Assembly: GCF_004348335.1 (NCBI RefSeq)
Contig: NZ_SMJW01000022.1
Span: forward strand, 1-49,876
Length of the DNA stretch: 49,876 nucleotides
Direction of reading: 5' to 3'
Source of the DNA: Actinomadura bangladeshensis
Lineage (GTDB): Bacteria > Actinomycetota > Actinomycetes > Streptosporangiales > Streptosporangiaceae
The notes under the pieces were generated by a model. It saw only the letters and a list, made by a program, of their open reading frames with translations, was not told the DNA's origin and searched no databases. Below, piece after piece: positions 1 through 8,565 of this stretch (positions within the stretch are counted from its first letter, which is position 1; every line of letters starts with the position of its first letter). The translations under genes and the position numbers were made by a program.

Positions 1-14
1 GGGACGGGGACGGG

Positions 15-1532
15 GTGCTGGCGGGCCGGTACCGGAAGCTCGGCCAGATCGGCCGGGGCGGAATGGGTTCGGTGTGGCGCGCCCATGACATCGATCTCGA
101 CCGCGAGGTCGCCGTCAAGGAACTCCAGGTGCCCGAGCAGGTCACCGACCAGGAGCGGCATGACTGGTACGCCCGGATGGAACGCGAGGCCCGCGCCGCC
201 GCGCGGCTGCGGCACACCGGCATCGTCACCGTCCATGACCGGGTGATGGGCGAGGACGGCCGTCCCTGGATCGTCATGGAACTGGTCCGCGGCCGGTCCC
301 TCGAACAACTGCTGGCCGAACAGAAGGCGCTCCCCCAGGGCCAGGTCGCCGCGATCGGGCTGGCGATGCTGGACGCCCTCTCGGCCGCCCACGCCCAGGG
401 CGTCGTCCACCGCGACGTCAAGCCCGCCAACGTGCTGCTGGAAGGCGACCGGGTCCTGCTCACCGACTTCGGCATCGCCGCGCTGGAGGGCGATGCCACC
501 ATCACCCGTTCGGGCATGGTGCTGGGCACGCCCGCCTACATGTCACCCGAACAGGTGGAGGGCAAGGCCGTCACCGCGGCCTCGGACCTGTGGTCCCTGG
601 CCGCCACCCTGTACGCGGCGGTCGAGGGCCGCCGCCCGTTCGACGGGCCCAGCCACGGCGCCGTCTTCGTCGCGATCGCCACCGGGCAGCCGCCCCCGCC
701 CCAGTGCGGCGGCCCGCTGGCACAGGCCCTGAAGGGCCTGCTGCGCAAGGACCCGGACGAACGGCTCTCCCCCGCCCAGGTCCGCGACCTGCTCCACGCC
801 GTCCTGGACCCCACCGCCGACACCGCCGAGACCGCGGCCGACGCCGGACCGCCCATCCCTCACCGGCCGCCCCGCACCGCGCTCCTCCATCCGCCCACCA
901 GCGAGATGCCGCTCCAGCGCTACCGGACGGCCCTCGTCAGAGCCGCCGTCGTGTGCACCGCGCTCGCCGCCCTGGTCTTTCTGGGCGGGCCGCTGAGGGA
1001 CCCCGGCGGGGATCCTCTCCTCGAACTGTATGCGCGTAATACGATCATTTTTCTGCTGCCCGTGGTCGTGGCGTTCATCCTCATGTGCGGGCTGTGGTTC
1101 TTGCCGCACAGGCAGCCCCTCGTCCTCGCCCTCCTGTTCGCGATCCTCACCGGCATTCACGTGGAAGCCCTCATCTTGGACTCGTTCCTCGGGTACGACA
1201 CACCGGTCATGCCCATTGTCGGACTTGAGATCTCCTGGGTGCTGAGCGCGCTCGCGTTCATGTTCGGCTTCACCGCGGTGAACCCATCACTCGCCGGACG
1301 GGTGACCGATCCACCCGCCCGCCATGCCCTGATCACCATGGCCGTACTCGTCGAGGGCCTGGTGGCCCTGCTCTGGGTCGTGCCCGTCTACGAGGTGGCA
1401 GGGCCGGGCCTGGACCTGGTCGCGGGCCACTCCCCCCTCGTCGCTTCTCTCATGCTCCTGGGCCTGCTCTGGCTCGGCGTCCAGCCCTTCATCTGGTCGA
1501 GCAGGGTCAGGGCCGAGTTCTCCCGCCGCTAG
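15..1532 (+). CDS. Membrane-anchored Ser/Thr protein kinase
   Basis: Hanks-type Ser/Thr kinase, predicted to phosphorylate proteins at the inner face of the membrane. The kinase domain fills about residues 5-265. The glycine loop GRGGMGSV is at 13-20, the ATP-binding lysine of VAVKEL is K35, the catalytic loop HRDVKPAN starts at 132, DFG starts at D151, and GTPAYMSPEQ marks the activation segment. A Pro/Thr/Ala-rich linker of about 40 residues follows. The C-terminal third (about 305-500) is strongly hydrophobic with some six membrane segments. There are no PASTA repeats, so the sensor is the membrane domain itself. The chosen start is GTG with a G-rich stretch just before it, but only 14 bases precede it, so a start outside the window cannot be excluded. 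Confidence 0.9.
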   Translation: MLAGRYRKLGQIGRGGMGSVWRAHDIDLDREVAVKELQVPEQVTDQERHDWYARMEREARAAARLRHTGIVTVHDRVMGEDGRPWIVMELVRGRSLEQLLAEQKALPQGQVAAIGLAMLDALSAAHAQGVVHRDVKPANVLLEGDRVLLTDFGIAALEGDATITRSGMVLGTPAYMSPEQVEGKAVTAASDLWSLAATLYAAVEGRRPFDGPSHGAVFVAIATGQPPPPQCGGPLAQALKGLLRKDPDERLSPAQVRDLLHAVLDPTADTAETAADAGPPIPHRPPRTALLHPPTSEMPLQRYRTALVRAAVVCTALAALVFLGGPLRDPGGDPLLELYARNTIIFLLPVVVAFILMCGLWFLPHRQPLVLALLFAILTGIHVEALILDSFLGYDTPVMPIVGLEISWVLSALAFMFGFTAVNPSLAGRVTDPPARHALITMAVLVEGLVALLWVVPVYEVAGPGLDLVAGHSPLVASLMLLGLLWLGVQPFIWSSRVRAEFSRR

Positions 1533-1899
1533 ATGTGCCCATGGACATTGGTGACGACGACACGCGTCCGCGACGCCTTCGCCGACGTCCTGGCGACACG
1601 CGAAGGCCGACTTGGCCGCCGGCAGCGATTACATGGGAGGTAATCGCCGCAGGGCAGGTGGTGCTGTCAAAGTCGGCTCGTCCGACTTCCGGGAGATCGC
1701 CGAGCATCACGTTCCTGAGAAGGCCGACACTCAGGTGGAGCGCATTCTGGTGGACGGTGCTGACGCGGTGGTGCCGGGGGAGATCCGCCAGACGACCCGG
1801 TCCGCCGGGCGCGCTTATCGTGCCCGGTTCGCCCTGCACGTCACGGTCGAGAGCGGCCTCGTCACCGGGGCCGTCCCCCGGCGTCCAGTGGGGCCGTGA
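1533..1899 (+). pseudogene. Frameshifted NTF2/SnoaL-like protein
   Basis: Two neighbouring frames read as one protein of the nuclear transport factor 2 (SnoaL-like) fold. The first runs from ATG 1533 and gives TTTRVRDAFADVLATR. The second, entered near 1600 by a +1 shift, gives LAAGSDYMGGN, SSDFREIAEHHVPEKADT, GEIRQTT and ALHVTVESGLVT. The expected C-terminal strand after VESGLVT is replaced by unrelated Arg/Pro-rich residues, so the 3' end looks damaged as well. The gene begins one base after the kinase stop. The family assignment is from memory of similar sequences. The frameshift itself is visible in the sequence, though a sequencing error is possible. Confidence 0.5.
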
Positions 1900-1908
1900 C
1901 GGGCGGTT

Positions 1909-2385
1909 TCAGGACGAGTAAATGTCCTTTACGTTCTGCACCCTTACTCCCTTTCGGTCGCCGGCCAAGCCCGGCAGATGGGTGGCGTCGGCGGTCAAGA
2001 TCAGCACATCAGGTTGTTGCCCCGCCGCCTCCGCACGATCGGCGTACATGTGAGCCGTCGCGGCGACCAAGGCGTCGACAACCTCCGTGGAGTCGAACCC
2101 TGCGTCACCGACCAGCTTCCCGGCGGCGCGCGCAAGGTCCTCAGTGACAGGCTCAACGAGAGTCCTGGTGCTGGACAGCACATGGTTCAGTTTCGTGTCC
2201 CGGTCGGAACCGCGCAGGATCTCCGTCAGCACGACACTGGACGTGACCAAGCGGGCCTGCTTGCGCAGCGCAGCCGCGAAGAAGATCGCAACGTTGCGGT
2301 CCGTGGCCGCCTTGTTGATGGCGTCGTTATCGAGTACCAGAACCCCGCCGAGCCTCGCAGCCCGACGGCCTCGCCCGGTGCTCAC
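1909..2385 (-). CDS. vapC: PIN-domain toxin, VapC type
   Basis: PIN-domain ribonuclease of a type II toxin-antitoxin pair, expected to cleave RNA in the cytoplasm when the antitoxin is degraded. The N-terminal strand VLVLDNDAINKAA carries the first metal-binding Asp, TSSVVLTEILRG the conserved Glu, and STEVVDALVAATA the central acidic residue. LILTADATHLPGLA holds the last acidic site before the short C-terminal strand. About 158 residues is slightly long for VapC (usually 125-140). The start chosen is GTG at 2385, because it overlaps the antitoxin stop as GTGA, the usual coupling for such pairs. An in-frame TTG lies 21 bases upstream. A truncated second copy of its 5' end lies at 20844-20945. 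Confidence 0.8.
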   Translation of the reverse strand: MSTGRGRRAARLGGVLVLDNDAINKAATDRNVAIFFAAALRKQARLVTSSVVLTEILRGSDRDTKLNHVLSSTRTLVEPVTEDLARAAGKLVGDAGFDSTEVVDALVAATAHMYADRAEAAGQQPDVLILTADATHLPGLAGDRKGVRVQNVKDIYSS

Positions 2386-2690
2386 TGATCTTGCGCGGAC
2401 GGCCAAGCGGCGAGAGCGGCCTGGATCTCGTCCTCACTGAACGGTCCGTGCCGATCTTCCAGTTCGTCAACGAACTCGGCGAGGGCGTCGAGTTGGAGCT
2501 TGGCCGCGATCGCCTCATCAACGTAGGCAGAATCGGACAGGCCCAGCTTGCGGGCCTGTTCGCGGATCTCAGCCTTGCGGCCCCGGCTGATGGTGGCCGA
2601 CAACTTCTCGGTCGCACCGTGTCCACTCGCGGCCTTGCGGCGTTTCGCGACACGGAGAGGCTGGTTAACGGAAGTTTTCTTGGCGTCCAC
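2382..2690 (-). CDS. Antitoxin of the PIN toxin pair
   Basis: A 102-residue protein directly upstream of, and overlapping by 4 bases, the PIN toxin, so it is predicted to be the cognate antitoxin. The N-terminal 30 residues are basic (KRRKAASGHG). The middle, KLSATISRGRKAEIREQARKL cut at its edges, looks like the strand and first helix of a ribbon-helix-helix DNA-binding domain. The C-terminal half (LAEFVDELEDRHGPFSEDEI) is acidic and would wrap the toxin. The start is GTG at 2690, lying only six bases below a -10 element (2702-2697), which suggests a leaderless transcript. The family name is not certain. The role rests on size, position and domain layout. Confidence 0.7.
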   Translation of the reverse strand: MDAKKTSVNQPLRVAKRRKAASGHGATEKLSATISRGRKAEIREQARKLGLSDSAYVDEAIAAKLQLDALAEFVDELEDRHGPFSEDEIQAALAAWPSAQDQ

Positions 2691-2696
2691 GACTTA

Positions 2697-2702
2697 ATCA
2701 TA
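2697..2702 (-). promoter_or_regulatory. -10 element of the toxin-antitoxin operon
   Basis: TATGAT on the minus strand ends six bases before the GTG of the antitoxin gene, so transcription would begin at or next to the start codon (leaderless mRNA). No convincing -35 hexamer is seen 17 bases upstream. Such operons are usually autorepressed by the antitoxin at this site. Confidence 0.4.
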
Positions 2703-2796
2703 CCAACGGTAGGAGTCGGCTGCTCCGCGAGAGAGTCAGAACCACCGTGCTTTGAGGGGATTGACAGCATCGACCATCACGGACGGCGACAGACTG

Positions 2797-2974
2797 CCCG
2801 CAGGTCAGCGAGCTGGCGGCGAGCGGGATGGCTACCGCGACGATCGCGCGGACGTTGTCGGTATCCCCCCGTACGGTCGAGAACCATCTCCAGCGGGCAT
2901 ATGAAAAGCTCGGCATCCACCGTCGCACGGAGTTGGCGGCGGCACTCGCCGAGGACGGCCTCATGGTCCGCTGA
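2797..2974 (+). pseudogene. C-terminal scrap of a LuxR-family regulator
   Basis: This frame encodes VSELAASGMATATIARTL, then SVSPRTVENHLQRAYEKLGI and HRRTELAAALAEDG before a TGA at 2972-2974. That is the helix-turn-helix of LuxR/NarL-type regulators (SPRTVENHL recognition helix, KLGI, R-ELA). No start codon or upstream domain is present, so only the DNA-binding tail of a larger regulator survives. Its last bases overlap the 3' end of the exporter pseudogene on the other strand. It may be all that remains of a pathway regulator for the neighbouring RiPP cluster. That link is an inference. Confidence 0.6.
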
Positions 2975-5053
2975 TCGCCGGGTTCCGCTGGTCCTGCTGT
3001 TCGCGTACGAGTCGGGCATAGCGGCCGCCCCGGGAGACAAGAGAGTCGTGGGTGCCCTGTTCCACGATCGACCCCCGGTCGATGACGACGATGAGGTCGG
3101 CGTCCCGGATCGTGGAGAGGCGATGTGCGATCACCACCTGCGTGCAGCCGAGCGCCGTGAGTCCCGCCTGGATCATCGCCTCGGTACGGGCGTCCAGGCT
3201 CGATGTCGGCTCGTCGAGCAGGAGAACGCTGGGCTGATGCACCACGGCACGGGCCAGCGCGATCCGTTGCCGCTGGCCACCGGAGACCTGCGAGCCGGCC
3301 TCGCCGACGGTGGTGTGCAATCCCATCGGCATAGCCGCGATGTCCTCGGCGAGCGCGGCCACCCGTACCGCCGCCTGGATCTGTTCGGTGGTGCAGTGGT
3401 CCTTCCCGGCGGTGATGTTGTCGGCGATCGTGCCCTCGAAGAGGAACGGTTGCTGGGTGACGATCCCCATCTGCCGGCGCAGTCGCCGGCGGTCGAGCAA
3501 TTCCAGCGGCACCCCGTCGTAACTGATTTGCCCGTCGGTGGGCTCGAACAGACCGAGCAGGAGCCGGCCGAGGGTGGTCTTGCCGGAGCCGGTCGGCCCG
3601 ACGATCGCGACGCGCTGCCCGGGTTCGATCCGAAGGGTGATGTCGTGCAGGACCGGGCGGGAGGGGTGGCAGCCGAAGTACGCGTCGCGCACCTCGATGC
3701 GGCCGTGCAGGCCGCCGGGCAACTGCACCCGGCCGGTCGGCGCCGACGGCGTGTCCATGATGTCGCCGAGGCGTTCCATATGGGCGATCGCGGCCTGCAG
3801 TTGCTGGACGGTGGTGAGCAGCGACCCCAGCGGGGCCAGCGCAGCACCGGCCAGCGCGGCGAGGGCGAGCAGTTCACCGAGCTGCGCCGAGCTGGGCAGC
3901 TGGTAGGCGACGATGAGCAGCAGCCCGACGGCCAGGCCGGTCTGTGCCGCGGTGGTGAGCGCTTGGACCCCGGAGAGGAACAGATCGCGACGCCGGGCGG
4001 CCGCGAGTTCGCGGTCATGGCGGGCCCGCCAGCGGGCGACGGTGGTCTCCTCCGCCCCGCAGGCGATCACCGTTTCCACGCCACCGAGGCTTTCCACCAG
4101 GGTGTTCTGAGTCAACGCTTGGGCGTTCGACGATTCGCTTACGCGCTGGATGCTCGCCCGTCCGGCCAGCAGCGCGATGAGTGCCTACAGGGCCGCGACG
4201 GCGGTGGCCGCGATCGCGATCGGCGGGGAGGCGACCGCGAGCAGTACCAGGTATCCCAGTCCGGTGATGCAATCGATGCCGAACGCGAGGGACCGTTCCG
4301 TCAGCAGGTCACGCAGTGTCGAGGCGGTGGAGAGCCGGGTGAGCAGGTCGCCGGAGCCACGCTGGTCGAAGAAGCGGAAGGGCAGGGTGAAAGTGTGGTC
4401 GACGAGTCGGCGCATCAGGCGGGCCGCTACGCCGGTCTGCAGCTGGATCAGCAACACCGATCGCACCCAGCTCACGACCGTGAAGACCAGCCAGGAGACG
4501 CCCGCCGCCGCGGTGAGCGGGAACAGCATCTCCGCAAGGCTCCCGCTGGTCGTCCCGTCGACCACTACCCGGGTGACCCCCGCCACCAGCAGCGGGAACA
4601 TCTGCACCACGAGGGACGCGGCGACCAGGGCGGCGATCAGCGGCCAGCTGCCGAGCACCCCGCTGAGCAGCCGGACGGCGGTCCGCCAGGTCGGGTCGGC
4701 GCCGCGGGGCAGCTTCCCGGCGGGTCTCCCGCAGAGTACGACGCCGCTGTAGCCGCCCTTGAACTCATCATGGCTCAGTCGGCGCCGGCCCTGGGCCGGG
4801 TCGGCGATGCTCACCTCCGTGTCGCGGATGTCCTCGACGACGACGAAATGATTGTGCCCCCAATGGGCGATGAGCGGTCCCGGCAGCCGGGCGATGCCGG
4901 CCGCCGGCGCGGCGAACGCGCGCAGATTCAGCCCGAATCGCTTCCCTGCACCGATCAGCTCACGGGCGGAGGCGCCGTCCCTGTCCGAGGGGAGATGCCG
5001 CCGCGCCTCGATGACGGAGGTGCGCCGGCCGTGGAAGCTCAGCACCATCGCTA

Positions 5054-5072
5054 GTGCGGTGACCACGAACGT
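5054..5072 (+). repeat. Left inverted repeat of the IS630 element
   Basis: Nineteen-base terminal repeat, 18/19 identical to the complement of 6306-6324, next to target TA at 5052-5053. Confidence 0.9.
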
Positions 5073-5085
5073 TCGCCGGGTCTTG

Positions 5086-6204
5086 TCATGCTGCTTTGGG
5101 GCGGGGTCGTCCCCAGCGTTGCTGGCGTTCGCTGCGGACCCGGGCGCGTTCGCGGCGTTGGGCGGCCAGCACGTCGGGGTGGCGGGCGTTGGCGTTGCGC
5201 CAGCGCAGGTAGGCCTGGATCTCCCAAGCGAGCACGGTGTGGTTGGGATGGTTGGAGTTGCCCATCACGAAGGTGCGCAGCGGCCCGAACTGCGCCTCGA
5301 TCGGGTTGGCCCACGAGGCGTAGGTCGGGGTGAGGCACAACTCGACGTTGTTGCGGGCCGCCCAAGCTCTGATCTGCGGGGTCTTGTTCGCCGACAGGTT
5401 GTCCAGGATCACGTAGATCGGTGCGCCGTCCGGGCGGGCGGCACGGATGGACTTCAGCGCCGCCAGGGTGTTGGCGCCGCTCTTGCCGCGGCGGGTGACG
5501 CCCCACAGGGTGTCATCGCCGAGGGAGTAGCAGCCGTGGAAGTAGCGGACGCCGTGGGTGCGTCGATAGGTGCCCGGCAACCGGTCGGGCCGCCCCTGCT
5601 CGGCCCAGCCGCTGCCGTGGCAGGGCCTGATCGACAGCGGCCCGAACTGGTCGAAGGCGAAGCACCGGTCCGCGAACCGGGTCGTGACCTCCTCTATGCG
5701 GTCCAGCTTGGTCTCGAAGTCGGGGTCGTTGGAGGTCTTCCAGGTGCGGGTCCGCTGAAAGGTGACCCTGTGGGCGTGCAGGATCTGCCGCAGCCGCTCA
5801 CGCCCGATCTGGATCTTCCGGTCGCTGTGGTCGGCGAGGTGGTCGGCGAGTTTGCGGATGCTCCAGCAGGTGAACGGACGCCCGAGCTTGGCCGGGCGCG
5901 TGGTGGCCGTCTGGATGATGAACGCGGTGTCACCGCCCGAGATGCGGCGGGGACGGCCTCCCGCCCAGTCAGGGTCCAGGCAGGCCAGCCCCCGCTGGTT
6001 GAAGTCGTGGATCACGTCCCGGACGGTGTCCTCGTGCGCGGCGACCAGGCGGGCGATCGCCGGGGCCGGTGTGCCCGCCGACGACGCCTGGATGATCATC
6101 GCCCGGCGGACCCGGATCGACTCGTGTTTGCCCCGCCGGATGATCTGCTGCAGCCGGCGCCCCTCGTCCTGGGTCAACCGCCGTGCTCTGACTGGCTCTG
6201 CCAC
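5086..6204 (-). CDS. IS630-family transposase
   Basis: DDE transposase of 372 residues that moves the surrounding IS630 element. The N-terminal third is a helix-turn-helix pair (IARLVAAHEDTVRDVIHDFN), followed by a second winged-helix part (WSIRKLADHLADHS). The DDE core shows CFAFDQFGPL (first Asp), YVILDNLSANKT (second Asp) and ASWANPIEAQFGPL (Glu). All three are the expected IS630 signatures with normal spacing. The gene fills the element and has no frameshift, so the enzyme is probably active. A strongly degraded relative of another IS630 subgroup lies at 45856-46330. Confidence 0.93.
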   Translation of the reverse strand: MAEPVRARRLTQDEGRRLQQIIRRGKHESIRVRRAMIIQASSAGTPAPAIARLVAAHEDTVRDVIHDFNQRGLACLDPDWAGGRPRRISGGDTAFIIQTATTRPAKLGRPFTCWSIRKLADHLADHSDRKIQIGRERLRQILHAHRVTFQRTRTWKTSNDPDFETKLDRIEEVTTRFADRCFAFDQFGPLSIRPCHGSGWAEQGRPDRLPGTYRRTHGVRYFHGCYSLGDDTLWGVTRRGKSGANTLAALKSIRAARPDGAPIYVILDNLSANKTPQIRAWAARNNVELCLTPTYASWANPIEAQFGPLRTFVMGNSNHPNHTVLAWEIQAYLRWRNANARHPDVLAAQRRERARVRSERQQRWGRPRPKAA

Positions 6205-6305
6205 CAGCCCGACTCCCCTCTCGACAACGACCTGTCGTCATCGAGGGTGGAGCCGATCAACCTCCCCGTCCCAGCCCCTGGCCGGCGTGTCACCCAACCC
6301 GGTGC

Positions 6306-6324
6306 ACGTTTGTGGTCACCGCAC
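6306..6324 (-). repeat. Right inverted repeat of the IS630 element
   Basis: Terminal repeat matching the left end with one mismatch; target TA follows at 6325-6326. Confidence 0.9.
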
Positions 6325-6401
6325 TAGGCAGGCGGCCGCGCAGTCCGCTGCGGAGAGTTGCATTCGCAGCGGTACGCGGCGGCGTGGCCGCAACCGGCGG
6401 A

Positions 6402-7479
6402 TCACAGCCAGTGCCACCGGATCTCCGCCTTGGCCCGCTGCTCGGCGAGCCACTCGGCCAGCGCCGCTTCGCCGGCGCGGGCCAGCGCCGCCGGATCCGC
6501 CTCGGTGGCGGCTTCCCGTCCCCGCACGCCACCGAGGATGAGATGTCCCGCCTCCGGCACCGGCCCGGCGAGCTCCCCCGCCGCGAGGGAGCGCAGCGGC
6601 GCGGGCAGGTCCAGCGCCCAGCGCCGGTCCATGGTGAGCTGAACCTCTCCGACCTGCCGGGTGTCCCCGGTGCGCCGACCGAGACAGGTGAGAAGGTCGG
6701 CCGGGGTGCGCGCCGCCGCGAAGTCGTCCAGTGCCTTCGAATCGGCCGCCCGCACCCAGAGCGCGTCGACCCGGTCGAAGTCGGCAAGGTGGGCTCGCAG
6801 GTGGCCGGCCGCGTGCTCGGCCTTGAAGCCTCGCCGGAACCGCTCGATGCGGGCGACGAACTCGATGTGGGTGGCGAAGGCCCGTTCGGAGAGACCGACG
6901 TCGGCCAGCCATTCGAGGGTGGCCGCCCGGCTGTGCAGGCCACGGCCGCGGCGGAACGTATCAGCGGCCGCCGCCAGCTCTTCGGCGGTCGCCGCCTCGT
7001 CCTCGTCGAACACCTGGTCCCACAGGAGGCAGTAGTCGACGAGTTGCCGGTGCAGGGTGGGGTCCCGCCGGTTGAGGCACGGATCGTGAACAGCGCGGAG
7101 GGGACCGAAAGCGATCGCTCATTCACGCTGAGCAGCCGGTTGGCCGCGAAGTGGGTGGAGTACTCGATCGACCACGGAACCCCGTCTTCGGTCTGCCCGG
7201 TGAGGGCGACGCTCCCGCCCTCCGGGTGGGCGAGCACCAGGTCTCGTAGCCGACCCGCAGGTCTCCCGGCGGAGAATCGACGACGAGTTCGGGTCGGCGC
7301 CGCGGGTGGGCGGAGGACCAGTCGGCGACCATCCGCCTGGCTTCGCCGACCTGGTCCCGGTGCCGGGGCAGTCGGCGCAGCAGCGCCACCGCGCTGACCA
7401 GATCAGCGCCGAATGCAGCGTCCACGCCGGCTTCGGCGGCGGCTTCGGCGACTGCTGTCGATGCCGATTGGGTGGTCAC
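6402..7479 (-). pseudogene. RiPP peptide-maturation protein, two frameshifts
   Basis: Three frames join into one protein of about 355 residues. GTG 7479 (AAGGAG eight bases upstream) gives TTQSASTAVAEAA through LRRLPRHRDQVGEARRMV to GDLRVGYE. A shift near 7245 leads to LVLAHPEGGSVALTG and STHFAANRLLSVNE. A second shift near 7090 leads to DPTLHRQLVDYCLLWDQVF and on to the end. The C-terminal half (LEWLADVGLSERAFATHIEF, LDDFAAARTP, GEVQLTMDRRWALDLPAPL) resembles the PpiC-related 'putative peptide maturation system protein' family found beside RiPP ATP-grasp enzymes. That name is from memory. The stop overlaps the exporter start as GTGA and the 5' end overlaps the ATP-grasp gene, so it was translated in the same operon. 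As it stands it is inactive. Confidence 0.65.
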
Positions 7480-8479
7480 GGCGCTGTCTCCTTGGTCGCG
7501 TCCGGGTGACGGGTTCATCGGCGGTCAGCCAATCGGCGATCGCGTCGCTGATCGGCATTCCGGTGAGTGTTTCGATCCAGCCCCACTGCCCGTTCACGTT
7601 CACCTCGAGGAAGACGTACTCTCCGTCCTTGCGACGGATGAGGTCGATGGCCCCGAAGTTCAGCCCGAGTGCGGAAATGAAGTCCAGGCAGCGTCCGGCC
7701 ACCTCGCCGGGAAGCTTGACGGCACGGTAGGCGACCGTGTTGTCGTCGTACCGCCGCCAGTCCTGCGCGGTCAGCCGGGAGGACTGCGAATCGATCTCGG
7801 CGGCGAAGATCTGGTCGCCCACCACGGTCACCCGCAACTCGGCGGCCTTGGCGATGTTGGGTTGGAGGATCACCGGCGCGTGCTGGATCCGGTGCCGACC
7901 GGCGAGGTGACGCCGCTGCACCTGGGTGGTGTAGATGAGGTGCTGCTCGCCGTAGACCCAGAAGTCCTTGTACGTCAGCGCTTTGCTGATGAGCTGCCCG
8001 CCGGCGCGGTTCCAGGCGGGGACCAACTCGTCCGGGTCATTGGTGAAAAGGGTCTGCGGCACGGTGAAACCGAGTTCGGCGGCCTTGGCGAGGTGAACCA
8101 GCTTGTTGTCGGACCGCAGCGCTTGAGTGGGCTTGGCCGGCATCCAGCGCGCCGGCAGCAGTTCCCAGAAGCCGTCGCGGAAGCGGCCGGCGACCAGATC
8201 GGCATGCGCCCGGTAGTCCTCATCGGTCACCAGGTCACCGACCTGGATCGGGCTGGGGCGACGATCCCAGACAGCGGTGACCTCTGCCAGGTCGTACGTC
8301 CGGCCGCGGTGTTTCAGGATCTGCCGGCATCCGCCGTTGTCCATCTCGACGGTCAGCCGGCTGTGCGCCGGGTACTGATCCTCGTCCCACCAGAGCACCG
8401 GGATTCCGCGCGCTTCCACCTTGGGGCGTACGAAATCAATGGTGGCGGCGTCGTCGGGACTACTGATGATCAAAAGCAT
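7403..8479 (-). CDS. ATP-grasp RiPP ligase (MvdC/MvdD-like)
   Basis: ATP-grasp enzyme of the microviridin/graspetide type, which joins side chains of a precursor peptide by ester or amide bonds using ATP. ATG 8479 has GGAG eight bases upstream. The pre-ATP-grasp domain (LLIISSPDDAATIDFVRP) is followed by NKLVHLAKAAELGFTVPQTL, the nucleotide lid QLISKALTYKDF, and HAPVILQPNIAKAAELRVTV. The metal-binding end is FGAIDLIRRKDGEYVFLEVN followed by NGQWGWIETLTG. The core is intact to about residue 318. After ADWLTADE the frame runs on as an Arg-rich tail inside the next gene for some 35 codons, so the native stop was probably lost. The predicted substrate is the peptide encoded just upstream (8566-8796). 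Confidence 0.8.
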   Translation of the reverse strand: MLLIISSPDDAATIDFVRPKVEARGIPVLWWDEDQYPAHSRLTVEMDNGGCRQILKHRGRTYDLAEVTAVWDRRPSPIQVGDLVTDEDYRAHADLVAGRFRDGFWELLPARWMPAKPTQALRSDNKLVHLAKAAELGFTVPQTLFTNDPDELVPAWNRAGGQLISKALTYKDFWVYGEQHLIYTTQVQRRHLAGRHRIQHAPVILQPNIAKAAELRVTVVGDQIFAAEIDSQSSRLTAQDWRRYDDNTVAYRAVKLPGEVAGRCLDFISALGLNFGAIDLIRRKDGEYVFLEVNVNGQWGWIETLTGMPISDAIADWLTADEPVTRTRPRRQRRDHPIGIDSSRRSRRRSRRGRCIRR

Positions 8480-8565
8480 GTGAGAGCTCCAAGGCCACTT
8501 CGCGAAGGTCGTGGCGCGCCCCGTCGCCCCCCGCCGGTGCGCGCCACGCCGGTTCGTGTCGGACG

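Larger units (their letters stand above)
5054..6324. mobile_element. IS630-family insertion sequence
   Basis: A complete element of 1271 bp. Its ends are inverted repeats: the left end GTGCGGTGACCACGAACGT (5054-5072) matches the right end (6306-6324, reverse complement) in 18 of 19 bases. Both sides are flanked by TA (5052-5053 and 6325-6326), the target duplicated by the IS630/Tc1-mariner superfamily, within the palindrome CTAG. Removing the element plus one TA restores the reading frame of the C39 exporter exactly (DCAAACL-AMVLSF). That proves this is an insertion into a once-intact gene. It carries one uninterrupted transposase gene, so the insertion looks recent. Confidence 0.93.
2961..6405 (-). 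pseudogene. C39-peptidase ABC exporter split by IS630
   Basis: Peptidase-containing ABC transporter of the NHLM/bacteriocin type, which cuts the leader from a RiPP precursor and exports the core. The first codons (GTG at 6405, overlapping the upstream stop as GTGA) give RVPLRMQLSAADCAAACL with the catalytic Cys of the C39 domain. The frame then meets the IS630 element and resumes at 5053 as AMVLSFHGRR. His of HWGHNHFVVV and Asp of IADPAQG complete the triad. Membrane helices follow, broken by an in-frame TAG at 4185-4187 in AATAVAAL. The distal half has Walker A GPTGSGKT, signature VSGGQRQRIALARA, Walker B VLLLDEPTSSLD and the H-loop IAHRLST. Two independent lesions mean no full product. Without them the protein would be of normal length for the family (about 720 residues). 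Confidence 0.85.

Noticed and set aside
2391..5054. 887-codon open frame on the plus strand
   Set aside because: It is the complement of the ABC exporter and toxin-antitoxin genes; composition is Arg/Gly/Asp-rich without domain wording, typical of a GC-rich shadow frame.
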